NCBI GenBank assembly: GCA_947476335.1
Contig: CANJQH010000037.1
Coordinates: 1-32,130, forward strand
DNA: 32,130 nucleotides
DNA from: Anaerolineae bacterium
GTDB taxonomy: Bacteria > Chloroflexota > Anaerolineae > J036 > Brachytrichaceae
Direction: 5' to 3'
The notes under the pieces are model-generated. The model made no database searches. It was not told the origin of the DNA and worked only from the letters and a program-made list of their open reading frames with translations. This document shows, piece after piece, positions 22,872-32,130 of the stretch. How positions within the stretch are numbered: the stretch's first letter is position 1; each line of letters opens with the position of its first letter. The position numbers were made by a program, and so were the translations under genes.

Positions 22872-22960
22872 TTGCCAGGGCCGCGCCGTCAGGGCAAGCC
22901 CTGGCTGAAACGCAGTACGCCCGTACAGGGCTTAAAAAGCGCTAACGGCGCGACGCAGTC
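22872..22960. repeat. Repeat group E, copy near 22900
   Basis: CCCTGGCTGAAACGCAGTACGC (22899-22920, given in two parts: CCCTGGCTGAAACG and CAGTACGC) matches the reverse complement of 29004-29025 with one mismatch. GCGACGCAG at the right also recurs near 29070. An inverted repeat GCCAGGGC...GCCCTGGC surrounds it. No gene is present between 22778 and 23052. Confidence 0.6.
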
Positions 22961-26196
<3,236 letters not shown>

Positions 26197-26255
26197 TCAG
26201 CACGGCATATCGCGCCAGAGGTGGTTGTGGTATATTTTGCCCCGCTCAGGCAAAT

Positions 26256-26327
26256 GGTCCCTTCGTCTAGCGGTTAGGACGAAGCCCTCTCAAGGCTTAA
26301 ACACGGGTTCGATTCCCGTAGGGATCA
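26256..26327 (+). tRNA. tRNA-Glu (anticodon CTC)
   Basis: A complete 72-nt cloverleaf. The acceptor stem GGTCCCT pairs with AGGGATC, the D arm is GTCTAGCGGTTAGGAC, the anticodon arm is AAGCC-CTCTCAA-GGCTT with CTC at positions 34-36, the variable loop has four bases, and the T arm is ACGGG-TTCGATT-CCCGT. The discriminator base is A and the CCA end is not encoded. A TATATT at 26231-26236 could be its -10 box. A terminator-like hairpin follows at 26340. Confidence 0.97.
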
Positions 26328-26339
26328 TCAGCAAATCAG

Positions 26340-26369
26340 AGATCACCAATGGCGATCTTCTTTATTTTT
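26340..26369 (+). terminator. Terminator after tRNA-Glu
   Basis: The stem AGATCACC / GGCGATCT (one mismatch, loop AAT) is followed by the T-rich TCTTTATTTTT. It lies 13 bases after the tRNA. Confidence 0.65.
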
Positions 26370-26406
26370 CCGCGCTGGTACGTACCCGCTTTCCCGGATG
26401 CAAGCG

Positions 26407-26553
26407 ATGAGTACCATGTCAGTCAGGACGAGCAAGGAAAAGACAAAGCGAAAGTTCTCTCAAGAGTTCAAAGCGAACGCAGTGTATCTGTGTCTGGCGC
26501 GCTCGACAACGGTGCGGCAGATCGCGGCGGAACTGGGCGCGCTAGGGTTGTGA
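26407..26553 (+). pseudogene. IS3-type transposase OrfA, N-terminal fragment
   Basis: A 48-codon frame reads MSTMSVRTSKEKTKRKFSQE and then FKANAVYLCLARSTTVRQIAAELG before ending GALGL-stop. It is the start of an IS3-type OrfA helix-turn-helix protein (K-R-x-F-S-x-E-F-K-A-x-A-V... V-x-Q-I-A-x-E-L-G). The reading is cut in the helix-turn-helix where the nested palindrome begins (26547), so it is not functional. Confidence 0.85.
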
Positions 26554-26714
26554 TGCGAACCTCACCCCCGACCCCTCTCCCTTCGGGAGAGGGGTGACCG
26601 ATGCCCTGGAAAGAGCACGCTCGCATGAGCCTCACTCGCATGAGCCTCAATTGAGGCCGAAGGAGACACCCCTCTCCCGAAGGGAGAGGGGCCGGGGGTG
26701 AGGTTCGTCACAAC
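26547..26714. mobile_element. Family D palindromic element nested in the IS remnant
   Basis: Arms of about 48-50 bp (26547-26596 and 26667-26714) are nearly perfect inverted repeats, beginning GTTGTGA and ending TCACAAC. Each arm itself contains a smaller hairpin (CCCCTCTCCCTTCGGGAGAG). The spacer carries a doubled CTCGCATGAGCCTCA word. A decayed half-arm may lie at 6962-6990. Confidence 0.8.
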
Positions 26715-26881
26715 GCCCCCGAGAAAGCGGGTACGTACTACTCGCATCGCTGGCCGATCTGCCCTACGTAATGAGCATGGTGCGGCCTACTGGCATCCTG
26801 CGCCGTTCTGAAGCAAAATGCAGCATCGATCTGCCACCAAGCCCGCACAGCGCCGGCGCGGATGCGATCTTGAGAACCTCG

Positions 26882-27859
26882 ATGCTCCACACACACTTTC
26901 CCTACGCAGCTTCGCCCGTCTCACGCCTTGGCTTCGGCGCATTCGGATTCGCCGGCGTGTTCGGCGCCGTCGATGAAGGCAGCGCCGTCCGCTCCGTGCT
27001 GCACTCGCTCGAACGCGGCGTCACCATGATCGACACCGCGCGCGGCTACGGCCCGGCTGAGGCCGTCATCGGCAAGGCGCTGCAGCAGTGGAGCGGCGCG
27101 CGGCCGTTCATCGCCTCCAAAGTGAACGCGCTCGGCCCGAAGGAACAATGGGGCTTCCCCACCTCAGTCGCCGACGTCTTCCCGCGCGGCCACATCACGC
27201 ACGCAACCGAGACCTCGCTGCGCACGCTCGGCGTCGAGCGCATCGACTGCATGCAGCTGCATCTGTACTGGCCGAACTGGGGCGTCGAAGGCTACTGGCT
27301 CGACGAGCTGCGCGCACTGCGCGAGCGCGGCCTGATCGGCGCCATCGGCGTCAGCCTGCCCGATCAGCGCCACGACGTCGGCCTGCCGCTGGTGCTTTCC
27401 GGCGCGATCGATTCGGTGCAGACCGTGATCAACATCTTCGATCCAACCGCGCTCGACTGCCTGGTGCCGCTCTGCCGCGAGCGCGGCGTGGCCGTCATCG
27501 CGCGCTGCGTGCTGGACGAAGGCGGCCTGACCGGTTTCCTCACCCCCGAGATGGAATTCGCACCGGGCGACTACCGCGCCGCTTACTTCGACCAGGGACC
27601 GCGTGCCGAATACATCCGCCGCGTCGACGCGCTGCGCGAGTTCGTGCCGGAACACGCCGCGTCGCTCGCAGCACTGGCGCTCAAGTTCGTGCTGCACGAT
27701 CCAGGCGTGACCGTCGCCATCGCCTCGATGCACGTCACGCGCTTCGCCGACGAGAACATCGCCGCACTTGCGGAGCCGCCGCTCTCTGCTGAAGTTTTTG
27801 AAATACTGCGCCGTCGCCATCGCTGGCTGCACAATTTCTACAACAGCAAGGTCATGTAG
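26882..27859 (+). CDS. Aldo/keto reductase family protein
   Basis: A 325-residue NADPH-dependent (beta/alpha)8-barrel reductase of sugar or small carbonyl compounds. The catalytic tetrad positions are visible: Asp in MIDTARGYG, Tyr in the same stretch (GYGPAEAVIGKAL), Lys in FIASKVNA, and His in CMQLHLYW. The sequence continues with IGAIGVSLPD and ends with ALKFVLHDPGVTVAIASMH, the usual cofactor-binding end. The start at 26882 is chosen because the conserved protein begins here; the frame is open to 26771. The closest well-known relatives are bacterial AKRs of the galactose-dehydrogenase/YajO-like type, but the substrate is not deducible. The next gene starts 30 nt downstream and is probably co-transcribed. 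Confidence 0.9.
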   Translation: MLHTHFPYAASPVSRLGFGAFGFAGVFGAVDEGSAVRSVLHSLERGVTMIDTARGYGPAEAVIGKALQQWSGARPFIASKVNALGPKEQWGFPTSVADVFPRGHITHATETSLRTLGVERIDCMQLHLYWPNWGVEGYWLDELRALRERGLIGAIGVSLPDQRHDVGLPLVLSGAIDSVQTVINIFDPTALDCLVPLCRERGVAVIARCVLDEGGLTGFLTPEMEFAPGDYRAAYFDQGPRAEYIRRVDALREFVPEHAASLAALALKFVLHDPGVTVAIASMHVTRFADENIAALAEPPLSAEVFEILRRRHRWLHNFYNSKVM

Positions 27860-27888
27860 CCGAGCACACGAGCTTGATCGATTCACCG

Positions 27889-28758
27889 ATGATGAACACC
27901 ACACGCGTCCGCTGGGCCGACCTGCGCCCGCTCGAATTCGTCGAACGCCTGAACGAGTGCCCGATCGTGTATCTGCCGATCGGGCTGTGCGAACCACACG
28001 GCCACGTCGCCGCACTGGGTATGGACATGCACGCGGCCGACGCATTCTGCGACGCCGCCGCACGCGCATACGGCGGCATCGTCGCGCCGACGCAGGCGTA
28101 CCACATTCACGAAACGGGCTACCACGCGCGCTGGCTCGAAGACACCGTCGGCGAACACAACGCGCGCATGGCGAGCATTCCACCCCACGTGTTCTGCCTG
28201 CAATATCTGTACCAGCTGCGCGCGTTCGCCAACGCCGGCTTCCAATCGGCGCTGGTGCTGACCGGCCACGGCGGCGGCAACGAGCACGACCTGCAGGCGT
28301 GGGGCGACGCATTCGCCGCACGCTTCGGCATGCCCATCAAGGTCATCATGGAATTTGAGCTCGCCCCTGGATTTCCGGGCGACCACGCCGGCCGCTACGA
28401 GGTGTCGCTGCTGTGGCACCTGAAGCCCGAGCTGGTCGACATGTCGCTGCTCGATCGCGCGCAGGACCCGGCCGCCGGCGGACGACTGGCGCAGGGCGAG
28501 AACGCCGGCGAAGCGTCGCCGGAGTACGGCGCCGCGATCTACGCGAAGGCAGTCGAGTCGCTGGGTGCGCAGGTGCAAGCGCTGCGCGAACGCGCCGCAG
28601 CCGCGACCGTGACGCCGCGCATCGACCACGCCGCCGTCGAGGCGCTCTACGCCGAGCTGCGCAGCGCTGCGCAGGGCTGGACGACGACGCACCCCCGCCC
28701 CGGACAGCACGCCGTCAGCGACGATTCGCAGTGGAAGCCGTATGAGTTCGGGGTGTGA
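27889..28758 (+). CDS. Creatininase-family amidohydrolase-like protein
   Basis: A 290-residue cytosolic metalloprotein-like enzyme of the creatininase superfamily, which hydrolyses cyclic amides or formamides or similar bonds. The N-terminal metal motif LPIGLCEPHGHVAALGMD corresponds to the family E-x-H-G-x-H-x-x-x-x-D. LVLTGHGGGNEHDL matches the NGHGGN signature, and GDHAGRYEVSLLW matches the HAGxxETS motif, with Val for Thr. The reaction is unknown; the group includes creatinine amidohydrolase and mycofactocin MftE-like proteins, and no mycofactocin gene is here. A TTG at 27874 or ATG at 27892 are other possible starts. It forms a likely pair with the aldo/keto reductase gene. Confidence 0.85.
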   Translation: MMNTTRVRWADLRPLEFVERLNECPIVYLPIGLCEPHGHVAALGMDMHAADAFCDAAARAYGGIVAPTQAYHIHETGYHARWLEDTVGEHNARMASIPPHVFCLQYLYQLRAFANAGFQSALVLTGHGGGNEHDLQAWGDAFAARFGMPIKVIMEFELAPGFPGDHAGRYEVSLLWHLKPELVDMSLLDRAQDPAAGGRLAQGENAGEASPEYGAAIYAKAVESLGAQVQALRERAAAATVTPRIDHAAVEALYAELRSAAQGWTTTHPRPGQHAVSDDSQWKPYEFGV

Positions 28759-29162
28759 CGGCACACACTTGCGAACAAGTATGGGGAGAGGCGTGTGGAG
28801 GATGGTGACCGTACCGCCGTGGTAAACAAGCTCGGGGCAACGGCATGAGTGCATGCGCCGGTGGGGGAGAAATTCACGGCATGGCGTAGGCCGTCACCGG
28901 GGGCAGCGTCGCCCCATCAGAGCTGATGACTGGTCTGCCGCAGTGGAGCACGCCGTTGGCGCTATGGTGCGCGCTCATGTTCTGCCAAAACAGTGCTGGA
29001 GGCGCGTACTCCGTTTCAGCCAGGGCGGCTCTTTCAGGGCGGCCCTGACAGAGCCGCCCTGGCTACGACGCGACGCAGCCCCAGACCGATGGTCTGGGGC
29101 CCGTGCCATTTCGTGAAATCCACCCCCAACAGCGGACGCAGCCGCGTGGGAGGTGCAGTGGC
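28759..29162. other. Gene-free stretch between convergent genes, with two strong hairpins
   Basis: No gene is supported. At 29018-29064 a 15-bp perfect stem (AGCCAGGGCGGCTCT) encloses a second palindrome (TCAGGGCGGCCCTGA). At 29079-29099 CCCCAGACC-GAT-GGTCTGGGG forms a second hairpin. Neither has a T run. Bases 29004-29025 belong to repeat group E, shared with 22899-22920. The hairpins may act as shared 3' ends for the two convergent genes. Confidence 0.7.
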
Positions 29163-32130
29163 CTATCGACCCACAAACGGCAGGCGAACCGTCACGCCGC
29201 CAACAGGGTTGCTTATGCCCGTTCCCGACCACAGCCCGCTAGCATTGCGCGCCTGCGCACTGACGTAATACACCTGTCCACGCACCAAGTTGAGCCCACT
29301 GCGCACGATCGCGAACTCACTGGTCGCACTGCGCGACGCCGGTGCGTCGATCGTCGTCCAGTTCACCACGTCCGTTCCGCCCGGCGTCGTGCCGACGGCG
29401 TAGCGATAGTTGGTGATGCCCGACTCCGTATCAGAAGTCACCCAGCGCAGCGTCAGCTTCGTCAACGTGCCATCACTCAAGGCCGTCACCTGCGGAGTGG
29501 AAGGCGGCGTCTGGTCAGACGCTGAACCAGCGTAGTCGACCCTAAACGCATACCTCGAGTGCGGCGCGATTTCAACGCCGTCGCCGCCGACGGCATCCGC
29601 CACGGTCAGCGTATACGCCCCGCGCGGCCACAGCGCCGTGACGTCCGTCTCGAACACCGCACGCGTCTCCGTCAGCGAACGCAGCGACGCGATCGGGAAA
29701 TCCCCCTGCCCGGACGCATGCAGCGACGGATCAACATCCGTGCGAATGGCTTTGGAGAACTCCACCTCGAACGACGCCGTCTCGATGCCGACCGTCGAAT
29801 CCGGCCGCACGATGACGCGGCGCACGTAGGCCGGCGCGTCCTGCACCGGCGCCACTGCCGCAGGAGCGAACGCGGCCGACGCCTTCTGATCGTCCAGCCG
29901 GTAATCGTAGATGCGCGCGCCGATCGCCGCAGCGTTGGTCGTGCCCCACCAGTTGCCGCGCACGTTGACCGTCTGCCCCTGCGGCACGTCGATTTGGAGA
30001 TCGTACACGCCACGGTTCCCTTCGAAGTTGTTGCCGGCGAACTGCACCGGCGTGGTGATCAGCACAGCCGCAGCGCCGCCGTTGCCAGTGACAGTATTAC
30101 TGACCACCGTCGCTGCGCCGACCTGCAGGCCGACGCCGGTGCTGTTGGCGATCAGGTTGCCGGAAATGTACCCCGTGCTGGCGACGACGCCGACGGCACT
30201 GCCGACGAAGCGGTTGCGCGTGGCCGTGACATTCGCCCCAGCGCTTAGGCCGGGGCCGGATGCGCCCTCGACGGAATTGCCGGTTACTTCAGAGTTCGCA
30301 CCGACGGTGATGCCGTCGCTGAGCGTGTTGTTGTTCAGCACAGCCCACTCGCCGGCGGTGATGCCGCCGTCGCTGAGCGTGTTGTTGTTCAGCACAGCCC
30401 GGTCGCCGGCGGTGATGCCGCCGTCGCGGAGGGTGTTGTCCACTACGACCGCGTCGGCACCAACCGAGACCTTCACCATCAAATCCCCCTGCCCCAGCTG
30501 GCCATACTCGTTGTCTCCCCAGCACTTCACCCCGCCTACGCTCGTCACCGCGCAGGTGTGACCGCCGCCCGCCGCGATCGCCACCACCCCGCTGCTCAGC
30601 CCCGTCACGTCCTGCGGCGTGCTCGCATACTGCGTCGTCCCGCCGTTGTTCCCCAGCTGGCCCTGCCAGTTGTAGCCCCAGCACTTCACCCCACCTACGC
30701 TCGTCACCACACATGTGTGACCGCGGCCCGCCGCGATCGCCACCACCCCGCTGCTCAGCCCGCTCACATCCTGCGGCGTGCTCGCGTCCGTCGTCCCGCC
30801 GTTCCCCAGCTGGCCCTGCCCGTTGGCACCCCAGCACTTCACCCCGCCCCCGCTCATCACCGCACACGTGTGATTGCCGCCCGCCGCAATCGCCACCACA
30901 CCGCTGCTCAGCCCGGTCACGTCCTGCGGCGTACCACTAGCGTACGACGTCTCACCGTTCCCCAGCTGGCCCTGCCCGTTGGAGCCCCAGCACTTCACCC
31001 CGCCCCCGCTCATCACCGCACACGTGTGATAGTCGCCCGCCGCGATCGCCGTCGCACCACTGCTCAGCCCGGTCACGGCCTGCGGCGTGCTCACGCTCCA
31101 CGTCGTCTCGCCGTTCCCCAGCTGGCCATTGTCGTTGTAGCCCCAGCACTTCACCCCGCCCCCGCTCGTCACCGCACACGTGTGACCCCAGCCCGCCGCG
31201 ATCGATACCACCCCGCTGCTCAGCCCCGTCACGGCCTGCGGCATGGACGTGCTCGAGTCAGTCGTCTCGCCGTTCCCCAGCTGGCCAAAGAGGCTACGAC
31301 CCCAGCACTTCACCCCGCCCCCACTCGTCACCGCACAGGTGTGATAAGCACCCACCGCGATTGCCACCACCCCGCTGCTCAGCCCGGTCACGTCCTGCGG
31401 CGTGCTCGCAGACGTCGTCCCGCCGTTCCCCAGCTGGCCCTGCCCGTTGTAGCCCCAGCATTTCACCCCACCCCCGCTCGTCAATGCACACGTGTTAGCG
31501 CTGCCAGCCTTCACCTGAACCATGGGCAGCCCGACCTTGCTGCTCTGCATCAGCGCAGGGCCATTCACGACCAGGTTGTCGCTCAGAAGCGTGTTCGACA
31601 CGACCACAGGGCCGTTGATCACCACCGTGCCGGCGATGGAGCTGTCGCTGATCCAGCTGATCCAGGCCGGGTCGATGAAGCCGGTGACCAGCACAGGCGT
31701 ATATGCAAAATAGTCTCCCCAGCACTTCACCCCACCCCCGCTCGTCACCGCGCACATGTGATATTGGCCCGCCGCGATCGCCACCACCCCACTGCTCAGA
31801 CCCGTCACGTCCTGCGGCGTGCTCGCATTCTCCGTCCCGCCGTTCCCCAGCTGGCCAGACCCGTTGTAGCCCCAGCACTTCACCCCGCCCCCGCTTATCA
31901 CCGCGCAGGTGTTAGCGCCGCCCGCCGCGATCGCCACCACCCCGCTGCTCAGTCCCGTCACGTCCTGCGGCGTGCTCGCATTCACCGTCCCGCCGTTCCC
32001 CAGCTGGCCATACTCGTTGTAGCCCCAGCACTTCACCCCGCCCCCGCTCGTCACCGCGCACGTATGAAATTGACCCGCGGCAATCGCCAGCACCCCGCTG
32101 CTCAGCCCCGTCACGGCCTGCGGCGTGCTC
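29163..32130 (-). CDS. RCC1-repeat / beta-helix surface protein (partial, N-terminus outside window)
   Basis: At least 988 residues; the frame is open through the right edge. From the N-terminal side it shows ten RCC1-type units of about 45-50 residues with the core [17 protein letters not shown] and [15 protein letters not shown], each with two cysteines. Units 3 and 4 are interrupted by a beta-helix-like insert (about 31510-31725). Then comes a right-handed beta-helix region of N-N-N-T-L-S-D-G and N-x-V-x-G-N turns (about 29950-30470), including 18-residue tandem coils near 30309-30425. A C-terminal fibronectin-III-like domain ([20 protein letters not shown] onward) ends in [11 protein letters not shown]1 propellers need about seven blades, so ten may form one propeller plus extra units. 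Most likely exported; no anchor motif is seen. The natural start and signal peptide are unknown. Confidence 0.85.
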   Translation of the reverse strand, partial: STPQAVTGLSSGVLAIAAGQFHTCAVTSGGGVKCWGYNEYGQLGNGGTVNASTPQDVTGLSSGVVAIAAGGANTCAVISGGGVKCWGYNGSGQLGNGGTENASTPQDVTGLSSGVVAIAAGQYHMCAVTSGGGVKCWGDYFAYTPVLVTGFIDPAWISWISDSSIAGTVVINGPVVVSNTLLSDNLVVNGPALMQSSKVGLPMVQVKAGSANTCALTSGGGVKCWGYNGQGQLGNGGTTSASTPQDVTGLSSGVVAIAVGAYHTCAVTSGGGVKCWGRSLFGQLGNGETTDSSTSMPQAVTGLSSGVVSIAAGWGHTCAVTSGGGVKCWGYNDNGQLGNGETTWSVSTPQAVTGLSSGATAIAAGDYHTCAVMSGGGVKCWGSNGQGQLGNGETSYASGTPQDVTGLSSGVVAIAAGGNHTCAVMSGGGVKCWGANGQGQLGNGGTTDASTPQDVSGLSSGVVAIAAGRGHTCVVTSVGGVKCWGYNWQGQLGNNGGTTQYASTPQDVTGLSSGVVAIAAGGGHTCAVTSVGGVKCWGDNEYGQLGQGDLMVKVSVGADAVVVDNTLRDGGITAGDRAVLNNNTLSDGGITAGEWAVLNNNTLSDGITVGANSEVTGNSVEGASGPGLSAGANVTATRNRFVGSAVGVVASTGYISGNLIANSTGVGLQVGAATVVSNTVTGNGGAAAVLITTPVQFAGNNFEGNRGVYDLQIDVPQGQTVNVRGNWWGTTNAAAIGARIYDYRLDDQKASAAFAPAAVAPVQDAPAYVRRVIVRPDSTVGIETASFEVEFSKAIRTDVDPSLHASGQGDFPIASLRSLTETRAVFETDVTALWPRGAYTLTVADAVGGDGVEIAPHSRYAFRVDYAGSASDQTPPSTPQVTALSDGTLTKLTLRWVTSDTESGITNYRYAVGTTPGGTDVVNWTTIDAPASRSATSEFAIVRSGLNLVRGQVYYVSAQARNASGLWSGTGISNPVGGVTVRLPFVGR

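Larger units (their letters stand above)
26376..26740 (+). mobile_element. Internally deleted IS3-type remnant with nested palindrome
   Basis: The left inverted repeat (26376-26397, TGGTACGTACCCGCTTTCCC...) and the right inverted repeat (about 26719-26740, ...AAAGCGGGTACGTAC) match the IS end at 107-128 with one to three mismatches. Between them only the first part of orfA remains, followed by a palindromic repeat; all of orfB is gone. The element lies 48 bases downstream of tRNA-Glu. No clear target duplication is visible. Confidence 0.8.

Noticed and set aside
26256..26740. Integrative element using tRNA-Glu as attachment site
   Set aside because: No integrase gene and no repeat of the tRNA 3' end was found downstream; only an IS remnant lies there.
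29559..30561. Open frames on the plus strand opposite the RCC1/beta-helix gene
   Set aside because: They mirror the repeats of the minus-strand gene and show no independent pattern.

Overview
The window looks like a chromosomal segment of a GC-rich bacterium, most likely Chloroflexota and probably Anaerolineae-like. That placement is an inference. It rests on the gene styles: a CpXC-type protein, a tandem RCC1-repeat/beta-helix surface protein ending in a short LPFVGR-like tail, PhyH dioxygenases, several carbohydrate enzymes and dense small palindromic repeats. Expression signals are mixed. Some genes have Shine-Dalgarno sites (ilvB, ilvH, the sugar isomerase, the CpXC-like gene). Others have a TAnnnT box only 6-8 nt before the ATG, which suggests leaderless mRNAs.

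Layout, left half. Positions 1-128 are the right end of an IS3-type element. A nucleoside hydrolase, a PhyH dioxygenase and an arabinose/fucose-isomerase-like protein follow on the plus strand. coxD-coxC and the CpXC-like protein lie on the minus strand. An rRNA methyltransferase-like gene sits between two copies of a mobile palindrome, followed by an EamA transporter. The branched-chain amino acid operon (9234-13376) has a good sigma-70 promoter, a Leu/Val-rich leader peptide, an intrinsic terminator, ilvB, an intruding four-helix-bundle gene, ilvH and ilvC. A compact run follows (13664-17234): racemase-like protein, double ABC ATPase, NTF2-like protein and glycerophosphodiesterase.

Layout, right half. 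An unrecognised probable TIM-barrel protein faces a GH32 gene broken by two amber codons. Then come a second PhyH dioxygenase, a TPR protein, a DUF4256 protein, a GH2 beta-galactosidase, tRNA-Glu(CTC), an internally deleted IS3 remnant carrying a nested palindrome, an aldo/keto reductase, a creatininase-family protein and a partial RCC1/beta-helix surface protein running off the right edge.

The most notable material is non-coding. Family A has five copies of a ~112-bp element (one ~93 bp) with GTAACTACTCAGG-type ends; four have 8-bp target duplications (three perfect plus one perfect beside a near-identical ninth base). Family B has three copies of a ~95-bp element flanked by TA. Degenerate 7-bp tandem tracts recur at gene junctions and a related one has become an in-frame 18-residue repeat inside the ABC ATPase. 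The ilv leader is a probable attenuator. No CRISPR array, defence system or phage genes were seen.
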